Source: Acidaminococcus fermentans DSM 20731
GTDB taxonomy: Bacteria; Bacillota; Negativicutes; Acidaminococcales; Acidaminococcaceae
NCBI RefSeq assembly: GCF_000025305.1
Contig: NC_013740.1
Span: 1,178,001 to 1,242,000 of the forward strand
DNA length: 64,000 nt
Direction: 5' to 3'
In this document: in pieces, positions 1 through 8,955 of the stretch
Layout: every line of letters begins with the position of its first letter
How positions within the stretch are numbered: the stretch's first letter is position 1
The notes under the pieces: model-generated
The model's input: only the letters and a program-made list of their open reading frames with translations
What the model was told of the DNA's origin: nothing
Database searches by the model: none
Position numbers and translations under genes: made by a program

Positions 1-10
1 TGCTTCTTTT

Positions 11-253
11 TCAGCCCCGATTCTTGAAATACTGGAACAGGATCTTGCACAGGTCCTTGGCTTCGGTTTCGCTGAGGGTGATCCCCCGGCCCATTTTTTC
101 CCGGCCCGGTGCCCATTCCCGGATATCGAACCGGGGCGGACGGCCGTTGTAGGAGATCCGGTTCACCTCTTTGGTCCAGCCTTTGGGGCTGGTGGAAAGG
201 GTGCCCAGTTCGTCGGCGATTTCATAGCTGAAGTCGGATTTGTTTCTGTCCAT
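11..253 (-). CDS. YdbC/PC4-family ssDNA-binding protein
   Basis: An 80-residue protein with the PC4 (transcriptional coactivator p15) fold signature: a YEI strand near the N-terminus, then GWTKEVNRISYNGRPP, DIREW and MGRGITLSETEAKDL. Bacterial members such as Lactococcus YdbC bind single-stranded DNA and RNA as dimers, probably in repair or transcription. The length matches the family. A GGAGGAA site lies before the ATG at 253. It stands alone; the next gene leftwards is outside the window. The family call is firm, the cellular role is not known here. Confidence 0.85.
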   Translation of the reverse strand: MDRNKSDFSYEIADELGTLSTSPKGWTKEVNRISYNGRPPRFDIREWAPGREKMGRGITLSETEAKDLCKILFQYFKNRG

Positions 254-369
254 GGATGATCTTCCTCCTCGGTAGTTTATATCCCCTCGATTCCATTATA
301 CCGGAGTTTCCGGAAATGAAAACCCCTCACCGATAAGAACGGGCGTTTTACCGGCATGAATGGGAAAAG

Positions 370-2112
370 TCACCCTGCGAACTGGCTGTTGTACAGGTCT
401 TTGTAAAACCCGCCCTGTTCCATCAGTTTTTCGTGGGTTCCCTGTTCGATGATCTTCCCGTCTTTCATTACCAGGATCCGGTCCGCATTGCGGATGGTGC
501 TGAGCCGGTGAGCCACGATGAAGCTGGTGCGTCCTTCCATCAGCTTGGCAAAGGCGTTCTGGATCAGGATCTCGGTCCGGGTATCGATGCTGGAGGTGGC
601 TTCGTCCAGGATCAGCATGGGCGGCAGGGCCAGCATCACCCGGGTGATGCACAGCAGTTGTTTCTGTCCCTGGCTCAGGCTGTCATCGCTCACCACCGTA
701 TCCAGTCCCTGGGGCATCCGGCGGATGAATTCCCAGCTGTGGGCTTCTTTGGCGGCCCGGATGATTTCTTCTTCCGTAGCCTCCGGTTTTCCAAAGGCGA
801 TGTTTTCCCGGATGGTCCCCTGCTTCAGCCAGGTTTCCTGGAGCACCATGCCGTAGGTCCGCCGGAGAGAATGGCGGTCCACCCGGGCCGTATCCTGGCC
901 GTCGATGGCAATGGTCCCCCGATCCACATCATAGAACCGCATGAGCAGGTTGATGAAGGTACTCTTGCCGCAGCCGGTGGGCCCCACAATGGCGGTGGTC
1001 TGGCCCGGCTCCACCTGGAAGTTGAAGTCTTCGATCAGCGGCCGCTTTTTATTGTAGGAAAAATACACATGGTCGATGGCCAGCCGGCCTTCCTGGAAGG
1101 TCAGCTGCCGGTCCGGATCCGGGCTCTGAGGCGTTTCCTCGATGAGGGCGAACACCCGGGCGGCACAGGCCAGGGCATTCTGGAGTTCGGTGACCACGGA
1201 GCTGATATCCGTAAAGGGCTTCATGTACTGGTTGGCGTAATAGAGCAGCACGGTGAGCCCCCCGACGGTGAGCCCTCCCGCCAGGATCTCCCAGCACCCC
1301 ACCAGGGCCACCAGGGCATAGATCACATTGTTCACTGCCCGGGTGGAGGGGTTGGTCAGGGAACTGTAAAACAGGGCTCCCTGGGTGGCCTGCTGCAGGT
1401 CTTCGTTCAGGCCCCGGAACTGTCTGGAGGACCGTTCTTCATGGCGGAAGGCCTTGACCACCTTTTCATTGCCCACGGTTTCGTTGATGAGAGCGGTCTG
1501 TTTCCCCCGGATGGCGGTCTGTTTCTGGAACAGCCGGTAGGACCGGTTGGCGATGAACCGGGCCACCAGAAAGCTGACCGGGGTCAGCACCATCACCATC
1601 AGGGAAATCTTCCCGTGGGTGGAAAACATGAAGTACAGGGTCAGTACAATGGTCACCAGACCGGAGAACAGCTGGGTAAAGCCCAGGAGCAGCCCGTCAG
1701 AGATCTGGTCCACATCGGCGATCACCCGCTGGACCAGGTCCCCGGTGCTGTGGCTGTCCAGGAAGGAAAGGGGCAGCTGCTGGATCTGCCGGATAGCCCG
1801 GCTCCGGATATCCCGGACGGTGTTGAAGGCCAGTTTGTTGTTGATCAGGTTCATGGCCCAGGTGGCCAGACTGGACAGGACCACCAGCACCAGGATCTGG
1901 AAGGTGTACCCTTTTACCAGAGCGAAATCCACCTTGCCCGGCCCTGCAATGCCGTCGATGGCCCGGCCGAACAGGATGGGCACATACAGCTGCAGGGCCA
2001 CGGAAGCCCCGGCCAGGACCAGGCTCCCCACGAGGAGCAGCCGGTAGGCGTCGATGATCTGCCAGACTTTTTTCAGAGTTTCCCAACTGGAATCGTTCTT
2101 TTCCTTGCCCAT
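370..2112 (-). CDS. ABC exporter half-transporter, second subunit
   Basis: A 580-residue half-transporter: six-helix exporter membrane domain (about residues 20-310) followed by an ATPase domain. Visible motifs are Walker A GPTGCGKS (about 370), Walker B MLILDEATSS with the catalytic Glu, and the H-loop VAHRLS. The signature is LSQGQ rather than LSGGQ. Its ATG shares one base with the stop of the upstream half-transporter gene, so the two are translationally coupled and very likely form a heterodimer (YheHI/BmrCD type). Such pumps export drugs, lipids or peptides; the substrate cannot be read from sequence. Confidence 0.92.
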   Translation of the reverse strand: MGKEKNDSSWETLKKVWQIIDAYRLLLVGSLVLAGASVALQLYVPILFGRAIDGIAGPGKVDFALVKGYTFQILVLVVLSSLATWAMNLINNKLAFNTVRDIRSRAIRQIQQLPLSFLDSHSTGDLVQRVIADVDQISDGLLLGFTQLFSGLVTIVLTLYFMFSTHGKISLMVMVLTPVSFLVARFIANRSYRLFQKQTAIRGKQTALINETVGNEKVVKAFRHEERSSRQFRGLNEDLQQATQGALFYSSLTNPSTRAVNNVIYALVALVGCWEILAGGLTVGGLTVLLYYANQYMKPFTDISSVVTELQNALACAARVFALIEETPQSPDPDRQLTFQEGRLAIDHVYFSYNKKRPLIEDFNFQVEPGQTTAIVGPTGCGKSTFINLLMRFYDVDRGTIAIDGQDTARVDRHSLRRTYGMVLQETWLKQGTIRENIAFGKPEATEEEIIRAAKEAHSWEFIRRMPQGLDTVVSDDSLSQGQKQLLCITRVMLALPPMLILDEATSSIDTRTEILIQNAFAKLMEGRTSFIVAHRLSTIRNADRILVMKDGKIIEQGTHEKLMEQGGFYKDLYNSQFAG

Positions 2113-3869
2113 CAGGCTTCCTCCTTTTCCTGTGCCAGTTCCTGGTCCCGGCGGCCCGGATACTGGGAATCAAAGATTTCCTGGTACACCGGACAGGTTT
2201 CCAGGAGCTGCCGGTGGGTTCCCTGGCCCACCAGCCGTCCGTCGTTCAGCACCAGGATCAGATCCGCCTGGCGGACACTGCTGGTACGCTGGGATACGAT
2301 GAATACGGTCATTTCCCCTCCCAGAGCCTTGATGGCCTGGCGCAGGTGGAGATCGGTGGCAAAATCCAGGGCACTGGCGGAATCGTCCATGATCAGGATC
2401 TCCGGTTTTTTCACCAGGGCCCGGGCAATGGTCAGCCGCTGTTTCTGGCCTCCAGACAGGTTCCGTCCCCCCTGTTCCACCAAAGCATCCAGCTGCCCCT
2501 CCTTGCCCAGCACCACGTCTTTGGCCTGGGCGGTTTCCAGGGCCTGCCACAGTTCTTCATCGGTGGCATCGGCTTTGCCCCACCGGAGGTTATCCCGGAT
2601 GGTGCCTTCGAACAGCACCGCTTTCTGGGGCACCAGGGCGATTTTGTCCAGCAGGGTGCCTGCAGGATAGTCCCGCACATCCCGGCCGTCCACTTCCACC
2701 CGGCCCCGGATTACATCATAAAATCGGGGGATCAGGTTCACCAGAGTGGTCTTGCCGCTGCCAGTACCCCCGATGATCCCCACGGTCGCACCCTTGGGAA
2801 TGGTAAAATCAAGTTCAGAAACAGCATCCGCACCCCCTGCATACCCAAAGGAAACCTGATGGAAAGCCACGGCCGGTCCCTGGCCTACCGGTTGAAGGGG
2901 TCCGTCGGCGGAGGGACAGGTCATGGAACTTTTCACCTCCAGAATGCTCTGGATACGGTTTGCACAAGCTGCCGATTTATTCAAAGTAATCACCATGCTG
3001 CCCAGTTTCACCAGTTCGATGATCATCTGGGCCATATAGTTGTACAAGGCCACCACGTCGCCCTGGGCCAGGGCACCCAGTTCCACCCGGATGGCTCCCT
3101 GGCGGATCAGAATCACTGTGGCCAGGTTCACCAAGAGGTAAGTGCCCGGAGTCATCAGGGCGGACCAGCTGCCCACATGGAGGTTTTTCCGGGTCAGGTC
3201 GGCGTTCCGGCTGTCGAATTCATCCACTTCCGCCTTTTCCCGGCAGAAGGCCCGGATCACCCGGACCCCGGTGAGGTTTTCCCGGGTGGTCTGGAGCAGG
3301 CCGTCCAGGGCCTCCTGGACCCGGGTGAACAGCGGGATGCTCCGGAGCATGATTCCCAGGACCACCACCAGCAGCAAAGGAATTGCGGCGGCAAAGACCA
3401 GGGCACTGGGCACATCGATGGTAAAGGCCATGACCATGGAACCGAACACGATGAAGGGACTCCGGAGCAGCAGCCGCAGAGCCAGATTCAGGCCCGTCTG
3501 GACCTGGGTCACATCACTGGTCAGCCGGGTGATCAGGGTATCGGTGCCCAGGGTATCCAGTTCCCGGTAGGACAGGCTCTGGATATGGTCGAACAGGGCC
3601 TGCCGGAGCCGGGTAATGACCCCCACGCTCCCCCGGGCGGCAAAATACTGGGCGGTAAAGGAAAAGCCCATGCCCAACACCATCAGCCCCATAAGCCCCA
3701 GGAAACAGTGGAACAGGAAAGCATTATCCGCCTGGGAAAGGCCCCGGTCGATCATGGCGGCGATCACCAGGGGCACCGCCAGATCCATCAGGGCTTCCAG
3801 CAGTTTGAACAGGGGCGCCAGGATGCAGTCCCAGCCATATCCCTGAAAATAGGGAAGAAATTTTTTCAT
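2112..3869 (-). CDS. ABC exporter half-transporter, first subunit (degenerate ATP site)
   Basis: Exporter-type membrane domain, then an ATPase domain with Walker A GGTGSGKT and a canonical LSGGQ signature. The residue after the Walker B Asp is Asp, not Glu (ILIMDDSASALD), and the H-loop His is replaced by Gln (VSQRTSS). These changes are typical of the non-hydrolysing site of heterodimeric exporters and pair logically with the LSQGQ signature of the downstream partner. The ATG at 3869 has GAGGTG six bases upstream, better than the in-frame GTG at 3878. It is divergent from a LysR gene that may regulate it. Confidence 0.9.
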   Translation of the reverse strand: MKKFLPYFQGYGWDCILAPLFKLLEALMDLAVPLVIAAMIDRGLSQADNAFLFHCFLGLMGLMVLGMGFSFTAQYFAARGSVGVITRLRQALFDHIQSLSYRELDTLGTDTLITRLTSDVTQVQTGLNLALRLLLRSPFIVFGSMVMAFTIDVPSALVFAAAIPLLLVVVLGIMLRSIPLFTRVQEALDGLLQTTRENLTGVRVIRAFCREKAEVDEFDSRNADLTRKNLHVGSWSALMTPGTYLLVNLATVILIRQGAIRVELGALAQGDVVALYNYMAQMIIELVKLGSMVITLNKSAACANRIQSILEVKSSMTCPSADGPLQPVGQGPAVAFHQVSFGYAGGADAVSELDFTIPKGATVGIIGGTGSGKTTLVNLIPRFYDVIRGRVEVDGRDVRDYPAGTLLDKIALVPQKAVLFEGTIRDNLRWGKADATDEELWQALETAQAKDVVLGKEGQLDALVEQGGRNLSGGQKQRLTIARALVKKPEILIMDDSASALDFATDLHLRQAIKALGGEMTVFIVSQRTSSVRQADLILVLNDGRLVGQGTHRQLLETCPVYQEIFDSQYPGRRDQELAQEKEEA

Positions 3870-3938
3870 GATTCGCACCTCATTTTTTGAACTGTCTTTA
3901 TCTTACCACCGATATTGCTATATAATAGATATTGAATC

Positions 3939-3952
3939 TATAGATATCTATA
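3939..3952. promoter_or_regulatory. 14-bp perfect palindrome between LysR and ABC genes
   Basis: TATAGATATCTATA is a perfect palindrome in the 108-bp divergent intergenic region, 26 bp before the LysR start codon and just after a TATAAT hexamer (3921-3926). LysR proteins usually bind such AT-rich dyads and repress their own gene. Binding is inferred. Confidence 0.5.
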
Positions 3953-3977
3953 TGTTTTCTAAATAGGAGGATGGAAC

Positions 3978-4832
3978 ATGAATCTGGAACAGCTGAACTG
4001 TCTCATTGCCGTAGTGGAAGAAGGCTCCATTTCTGCAGGAGCCCGACGCCTGAACCTTACCCAGCCCCCGGTATCCCTACAGCTCCAGCGGCTGGAAGCC
4101 CAGTGCGGAGTACAGCTGCTGGAAAGGGGCAGCCGGAAGATCCGTCTCACGGAAGCGGGCAAAAGCCTGTACGATACCGCCAAACGGATCCAGAGCCTGA
4201 CCCTGGCAGCCCAGGAGGATATGAAGAATTTCCATCTGGGGAAAAAAGGCAGTCTCCATCTGGGGATGATCTCCTCGGGAGCCGGGAAACGGTTTTTCCG
4301 GGGGATCCGGTATTTTCTCCAGAAGTATCCGGATATCGCCTTCCAGCTGTACGAAGGGAACACCTACCAGATGCTGGATGCCCTGGAAAAGGAAACCGTG
4401 GATCTGGCCGTGATCCGGACCCCCTTTTCCCGGAGCCGGGTGGAGAGAAAGGAGCTGTGCCGGGAAAAGTTCTGCGCCGTGGGGATGGAAGACCTGTTCC
4501 CCCACCCTGTGCCGGAAACCTTTGCCCTGAAAGATCTCCAGGATCTGCCCCTTCTGGGCTACCGGCGGTGGGAGCGGATTATCCAGGACACCTGCCGGAA
4601 ACAGGGGTTCACGCTCTATTTCCGCTGCCTGGCCGACGATGCCCGGAGCTGCCTCCAGTGGGCCCAGGCCGGGCTGGGTGTGGCCCTGGTGCCGGAAAGC
4701 GTGGTGAACCTGAGCCAGGGACTGACCGCCGTCCCCATCCAGGAACAGGCCCTGGAAAGCCAGGTGTGCCTGGTACGCAAAAAAGGACGGGCTCTCCACG
4801 AGTCCGCCCGGTTGTTTTGGGAGAATTATTAG
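3978..4832 (+). CDS. LysR-family transcriptional regulator
   Basis: A 284-residue LysR regulator. The N-terminal winged helix-turn-helix is clear (MNLEQLNCLIAVVEEGSISA, then ARRLNLTQPPVSLQLQRLE) and the effector-binding domain follows from about residue 90. An AGGAGG site lies seven bases before the ATG. It is divergent from the ABC exporter pair, so it probably responds to a metabolite and controls that pair; the ligand is unknown. Confidence 0.9.
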   Translation: MNLEQLNCLIAVVEEGSISAGARRLNLTQPPVSLQLQRLEAQCGVQLLERGSRKIRLTEAGKSLYDTAKRIQSLTLAAQEDMKNFHLGKKGSLHLGMISSGAGKRFFRGIRYFLQKYPDIAFQLYEGNTYQMLDALEKETVDLAVIRTPFSRSRVERKELCREKFCAVGMEDLFPHPVPETFALKDLQDLPLLGYRRWERIIQDTCRKQGFTLYFRCLADDARSCLQWAQAGLGVALVPESVVNLSQGLTAVPIQEQALESQVCLVRKKGRALHESARLFWENY

Positions 4833-4903
4833 GAAGCAGGGTTCGTTCATCGTGGGCCGTGAGTCGTTTGTCGTAAGGCCCCTTTTGGTCGAATCCTTTC
4901 CAT

Positions 4904-5395
4904 TCAATCAATCAGACCCTGTTTCCCTAAACGTGGATGTTGACAGGCCTGCTGCTCATGCAGCAGGCTCTCACACCCATCCATCACATCCCGATAGGTG
5001 CTGACAAAATCCCCCGTATACCAGGGGTCGGCGATTTCCCGGGGGTGATCCGTGAAATCCAGCAGCAGATGGATCTTCCGGTCCGGGTCTCCCCCGGCGA
5101 TCCGGCGGATCTCCCGCAGGTTTTCATCGTCAAAACCGATGAGAAGATCATAGTACCCATAGTCCTCCCGGGTCATCTGCCGGGCCTTCCGGGACGTGTA
5201 AGGAATGTGGTGGAGCTCCAGCTGCTCCTTCGTCCCCCAATGGGTATCGTTGCCGATTTCCTCCCGGCTGGTGGCAGCCGAAGCGATTTCATACGCATCC
5301 CCAAGATGGTCTCGCCGGACCAGTTCCTTCATAACAAATTCCGCCATGGTGGAACGGCAGATGTTGCCGTGGCAGATAAATAGTATTTTGATCAT
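4904..5395 (-). CDS. Low-molecular-weight protein-tyrosine phosphatase
   Basis: The N-terminal P-loop CHGNICRS fits the CX5R signature of low-molecular-weight phosphatases (catalytic Cys, phosphate-binding Arg), and the general-acid Asp lies in the DPWYTGDF motif near the C-terminus. Length is normal for the family. These enzymes remove phosphate from tyrosine, often on exopolysaccharide kinases, but no kinase gene is nearby. An in-frame GTG two codons upstream (5401) is an alternative start with a GGGAG site. It appears monocistronic. Confidence 0.93.
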   Translation of the reverse strand: MIKILFICHGNICRSTMAEFVMKELVRRDHLGDAYEIASAATSREEIGNDTHWGTKEQLELHHIPYTSRKARQMTREDYGYYDLLIGFDDENLREIRRIAGGDPDRKIHLLLDFTDHPREIADPWYTGDFVSTYRDVMDGCESLLHEQQACQHPRLGKQGLID

Positions 5396-5600
5396 GGACA
5401 CGAAACTCCCTTCTATGCCGAAATATGCCGAATTACTGCGGGTTTGCCCGTTTCACCTGTTCACGGAGAAAAGGACATAATTTTGCAAAAAACGGCACAA
5501 CTTTCCCCATTGTAGTAGTAAAAATGGTAGTAAAACGGGATGTTATTACTACTGCACTTTTTGTGGGGTGAAATTTTTCTCTGTTATTATAGCAATCAGG

Positions 5601-5644
5601 CAAGAAAAAAGCACCTGGCATTTTTGCTGGGTGCTTTTTTCTTG
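5601..5644. terminator. Bidirectional intrinsic terminator
   Basis: A 15-bp near-perfect stem (CAAGAAAAAAGCACC pairing with GGTGCTTTTTTCTTG) around a 14-base loop, with A/T runs on both sides. It ends the two small minus-strand genes that follow and can also act on the opposite strand. Confidence 0.85.
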
Positions 5645-5661
5645 CGCATAATACAATCATC

Positions 5662-5910
5662 TTAATCCAATTGGGACACATCTACCATTGGCAAAATTTC
5701 CTTCAAAGGACGTCCGCTCACTATGAAATTATTCAATAAATCGTCCATGTCTTTAAATTCCTGAGCAGAGTCTTTGTATTTTCCATATATATCTGTAGTA
5801 GCGGTAATGCTACCAGGGCCTTTTAACCCCGTATATATTGCAAACTGAAAATTTTCTAGGGAACAAATGACGTCTCCCAACATTTCATTTTCCAGTTCTT
5901 CTTTCGTCAT
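5662..5910 (-). CDS. Small acidic hypothetical protein
   Basis: 82 residues, acidic, no signal peptide or membrane segment, no family recognised. It starts at an ATG with AAGG upstream, 13 bp after the end of the next small gene, and the pair ends at a strong terminator. Small acidic proteins in such accessory zones are often immunity proteins or antitoxins, but nothing in the sequence proves it. Confidence 0.55.
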   Translation of the reverse strand: MTKEELENEMLGDVICSLENFQFAIYTGLKGPGSITATTDIYGKYKDSAQEFKDMDDLLNNFIVSGRPLKEILPMVDVSQLD

Positions 5911-5923
5911 GGCCGACTACCTT

Positions 5924-6160
5924 TCAATTCAAATCATCCGTCACTACATGCCATTCTCCAAATGGCCATGGATCAAAGAATTTATGGGGATCTTGCTTAA
6001 CTTCTCCTGTACTCTTAGACACTATATATGACTTTGGACCATATACCACCTCTCCGGGTTTAAAAATGGAAAAGGCAAAACTATCTTCTGAATCAGCATA
6101 TTTATGAAATTTAGTTCCCACATGGTTTTCGGCAATTTTCAAAGCTTCTCCTACGGTCAT
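5924..6160 (-). CDS. Small hypothetical protein, possible immunity-type fold
   Basis: 78 residues beginning MTVGEALKIAENHVGTKFHK, with a pattern (N-terminal helix, VVYGPKSYIVSKSTGEV strands, then a PFGEWHV end) resembling YrhB/PepSY-like immunity proteins. The resemblance is weak and by eye. It is first in a two-gene unit. An IS3 element sits 35 bp upstream and may have cut off its original promoter or partner genes. Confidence 0.5.
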   Translation of the reverse strand: MTVGEALKIAENHVGTKFHKYADSEDSFAFSIFKPGEVVYGPKSYIVSKSTGEVKQDPHKFFDPWPFGEWHVVTDDLN

Positions 6161-6361
6161 ATTATTATTGGTCGTTTCACCCCCCCCCTTATACTGTACC
6201 CATAAGTGTGGACACTTTTTAAGAGTAGCACCTGCCCATAAAATTGGACAGGCTACAATTTGAATCCTTTAAAATTGACGTGCTCATTTTGGACCCAACC
6301 TATTGAACACAATCATATGTATGTGGTATCCTCAAATCCAATAAAGCCAAGGAGAATCCAC

Positions 6362-6766
6362 ATGAGCAGAAAACTTTTTACTGAGGAACAGATTGCAGCG
6401 TTGCGTCAGAACCCTTATGTGTATAGCGTAAGCCGCTCTACCCTGGTCCTGAGGAAGTCCTTTAAAGAAATCTTTTACACCGAATATATGGAAGGAGTCT
6501 ATCCTAAAGACATCTTCAAAAAATACGGCTTTGACCCTGCTGTGCTGGGCGAAAGACGCATTGGCGGTGCTCTCCAGCATATCAAAGAGGAATATGCCAA
6601 ATATGGTTGTTTCTATGAAGGCAGGAGACCCGCCGACAGGTCTGACACCGCCGCCAAGGTCAAGCCTGAAGATGACATTAAGGCCCTCAGACATGAAGTT
6701 GAATACTTGCGGCAGGAAGTGGAATATTTAAAAAAAATTTCCGCGATCAAGAACACAAAAAGGTAG
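6362..6766 (+). CDS. IS3 transposase OrfA (HTH protein)
   Basis: A basic N-terminal helix-turn-helix segment (KLFTEEQIAALRQNPYVYSV onward) and a C-terminal leucine-zipper-like heptad stretch (DIKALRHEVEYLRQEVEYL). OrfA proteins recognise the inverted repeats and multimerise with OrfB. The ATG at 6362 has AAGGAG upstream and is preferred over the longer in-frame start at 6260, which lies close to the repeat. The end runs over eight A residues (6730-6737), a likely slippage site producing the OrfAB fusion. Confidence 0.88.
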   Translation: MSRKLFTEEQIAALRQNPYVYSVSRSTLVLRKSFKEIFYTEYMEGVYPKDIFKKYGFDPAVLGERRIGGALQHIKEEYAKYGCFYEGRRPADRSDTAAKVKPEDDIKALRHEVEYLRQEVEYLKKISAIKNTKR

Positions 6767-6777
6767 GTTCTCTGCTC

Positions 6778-7776
6778 ATGAACGATTCCTCTTGTGTGTT
6801 CGAAATCATAGAAAAGACGGTAAGTACCAGCGAGAACAGACTTTCCATCAGCAGTTTATGCAAGATGGCAGGCGTGTCCCGAAGCGGTTATTATGCCTGG
6901 GTAAAGGCGGAAGCATTTCGGCAGGCCCAGCAAGAACAGGACCGCAAGGACTTTGAACTGATCCTTGCCGCTTACAAAAGACGAGGGTACAAGAAGGGCG
7001 CCCGCAGCATCTATATGGAGCTGCTCCACATGGATCCGCCCGTCATTATGAATGTGAAGAAAATCCGTCGTCTGATGAAAAAGTTCCACCTGCTTTGCCC
7101 CATCAGGAAGGCGAATCCCTATCGGCAGCTGGCGAAAGCCCTGAAGACCAATACGGTGGCCGATAATCTGCTGCAGCGCCAGTTTGAGGACTATGGTCCT
7201 CGCATGGTACTGCTGACAGATATTACCTATCTTCCTTACAATGGGATCTTTGCTTATCTTTCCACCATACTGGATGCCTATACCAAGCAGATTCTGGCGT
7301 ATGTCCTCAGCGATTCTTTGGAGGTGGATTTCGTGGTAGAAACGGTGAACAACCTGATTCGAGATCACGGCGTCTCACTGCATGCTGAAACCATCGTGCA
7401 TTCTGACCAGGGTTGCCATTACACGAGTCACAGCTTCATCGATATCCTCCATGACAAGGATCTCAGACAATCCATGTCACGGCGGGGGAATTGCTGGGAC
7501 AATGCGCCGCAGGAAAGCTTCTTCGGCCGTATGAAAGACCATGTGAAAAAGAAAATTGCAGCAGCAGTGAGCTTTGGGGAGGTGAAGGCCATCGTAGATG
7601 ATTACATGGATTATTACAACAACGAGCGCTACCAGTGGGAACTGGCGAAACTGTCGCCAAACGAGTTCTACCAATTTGTAACAACAGGGGTTTATCCGCT
7701 CGATATTCCCAAGATGCCCGAGGTTCCTACATTGAAGCGGAGAGCCTGTGAGCTGGGGAACCAGCTCACCTCATAA
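6778..7776 (+). CDS. IS3 transposase OrfB (DDE integrase core)
   Basis: 332 residues. An HTH_21-like segment (RRGYKKGARSIYMELL) is followed by the rve integrase core with all three catalytic acids visible in context: D in LTDITYLPY, D in HSDQGCHYTS and E in NAPQESFFGRMK. The frame is open upstream of the ATG back into the A8 run at 6730-6737 and is -1 relative to OrfA, so production as an OrfAB fusion by -1 frameshifting is expected, as known for IS3. Confidence 0.92.
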   Translation: MNDSSCVFEIIEKTVSTSENRLSISSLCKMAGVSRSGYYAWVKAEAFRQAQQEQDRKDFELILAAYKRRGYKKGARSIYMELLHMDPPVIMNVKKIRRLMKKFHLLCPIRKANPYRQLAKALKTNTVADNLLQRQFEDYGPRMVLLTDITYLPYNGIFAYLSTILDAYTKQILAYVLSDSLEVDFVVETVNNLIRDHGVSLHAETIVHSDQGCHYTSHSFIDILHDKDLRQSMSRRGNCWDNAPQESFFGRMKDHVKKKIAAAVSFGEVKAIVDDYMDYYNNERYQWELAKLSPNEFYQFVTTGVYPLDIPKMPEVPTLKRRACELGNQLTS

Positions 7777-7968
7777 AATGGCAAAAGCAGCCATTTTATG
7801 AGTAAGGAGCCAGTGCATAAGATTGGATGGTTAGGGGCCTTCTGATAGACAATTACCAAACGTCCATTTTAAAGGTACCAGGATTGTTGAACTGTCTAAA
7901 ACAAGGGGTCCTACTTTTAGAAACTGTCCTTGACAAGGGGTACGGTTTACCTTTTATCCATCTATTCT

Positions 7969-8538
7969 CTACCACCCGATTTTATCTAAAAACTTTTGAA
8001 AGAGGGTTTTATGTTCTTTAGATTTAGGGTAGGGGTTGTGGACACCAGGAAGCTGGTTTTTTCTTACTATTTCCTGTTTTTCCTTTATAGAATCGTAAAT
8101 TGGTCCCAAAGAGGCCTCAAAACTGCCCATAAAGAGATTTTCTGTTGCTTTCCACTTGGCTTTATCCCTATTCCCCCATTCCTCCAAATACCAGCCGACT
8201 CGACCTGTCTTTTTCTCTACTTTTGGGAGTCCCCCACCATACCATCGCCCAGAAAATACGAATCCTCGCTCGGTTTCATAATAGTTTGTAATTAGGGCAC
8301 CAGGGCATTCTAATTGGGCAAGCATGTAGGCTGTATCAGCAGTAATGGTCCGCATAGGCCAAAAAAGCCGTTCCATGGCCTGCCTTGTCACTACCCATGT
8401 ATCTTGAATTTTATCCACTTCATCATCATGAAATTTGGGCTGATCTAAAGGCCCAGCAGTTATACATTTTAGTAGACCTTCATACTTGATACCCCAGATA
8501 ACAGAGGCTTCTGCCAAAGTCATAACGTCGTTGAGCAT
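7969..8538 (-). CDS. HTH-domain hypothetical protein
   Basis: About 189 residues. The N-terminus (MTLAEASVIWGI, then DTWVVTRQAMERLF) matches a small helix-turn-helix module common in Negativicutes proteins. The rest has aromatic-rich strands (RGFVFSGRWYGGGLP, RVGWYLEEWGN) and a lysine-rich C-terminus, with no family recognised. The ATG at 8538 has AGAGG eight bases upstream. It starts 18 bp after a decayed gene and ends next to the right end of the IS3 element, so its former downstream context may be lost. Confidence 0.6.
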   Translation of the reverse strand: MLNDVMTLAEASVIWGIKYEGLLKCITAGPLDQPKFHDDEVDKIQDTWVVTRQAMERLFWPMRTITADTAYMLAQLECPGALITNYYETERGFVFSGRWYGGGLPKVEKKTGRVGWYLEEWGNRDKAKWKATENLFMGSFEASLGPIYDSIKEKQEIVRKNQLPGVHNPYPKSKEHKTLFQKFLDKIGW

Positions 8539-8556
8539 TTTGCTCACCTCTCAGTT

Positions 8557-8859
8557 TCACAATTCCAGGTTTTCAATTTCGGGAACAATTTCCGTAAGAC
8601 TTTTTCCATCAAAAAACGGTTTATTCATCACATCATCTATACTTGTCATGGTTTCCGCCTTATCACCGTACCATACATCAAACTCTTTATGGAAAATGGC
8701 GAGACAACGGAATCATTCAACACACACTTGCCGTCGTCCTTATACGGAAAGGTTATGTTCTACAAAGTATTTTTGAATCACCTGATGAACCTGGGGTTTC
8801 AAGTCCTTCCACATTGTATCAATGGACAGCCCATGTTTATGACTACGGTTTGTACTCAT
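8557..8859 (-). pseudogene. Decayed small gene with frameshifts
   Basis: A good ribosome site (GGAGG) and ATG at 8859 begin a peptide (STNRSHKHGLSIDTMWKDLK) that stops after about 38 codons. A second frame continues KDDGKCVLNDSVVS, and a third carries FHKEFDVWYGDKAETMTSID to a stop at 8557. The three pieces join into one plausible protein of about 100 residues broken by at least two frameshifts. The family is not recognised. It lies just upstream of the HTH-domain gene and was probably co-transcribed with it. Confidence 0.6.
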
Positions 8860-8955
8860 ACTTGCCGCACCTCCATCCTGGTTCTTTACCCACAGTCACT
8901 CTTACTTCTTGCTTTATATTCATTATAGCAAATGCCCTATCCAAAAATCACGACA

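Larger units (their letters stand above)
6195..7944 (+). mobile_element. IS3-family insertion sequence
   Basis: About 1.75 kb bounded by imperfect 37-bp inverted repeats at 6196-6232 and 7907-7943; both begin GTACCC and share GGACA, AGTAG and ACC blocks at equal spacing. Inside are the two overlapping-frame transposase genes typical of IS3. No target-site duplication is evident next to the repeats (TAC left, GTT right), so one end may have drifted or recombined. All transposase motifs are intact, so the element could be active. Confidence 0.88.

Noticed and set aside
433-2670. Long plus-strand open frame of 745 codons opposite the ABC genes
   Set aside because: Shadow of the ABC transporter genes; the product is His/Gly/Gln-rich with no domain, and the minus-strand genes carry all motifs.
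2214-3890. Plus-strand open frame of 558 codons
   Set aside because: Antisense shadow of the first ABC subunit; low-complexity His/Gly/Gln composition.
4833-4903. GTTCGTTCATCG / GAGTCGTTTGTCG repeats after the LysR gene
   Set aside because: Short degenerate strings without structure; possibly relics of a dispersed repeat, too little to name.
5494-5560. GTAGTAGTAA and TTATTACTAC repeats upstream of the phosphatase gene
   Set aside because: Short and imperfect; could be an operator but no regulator or conservation supports it.
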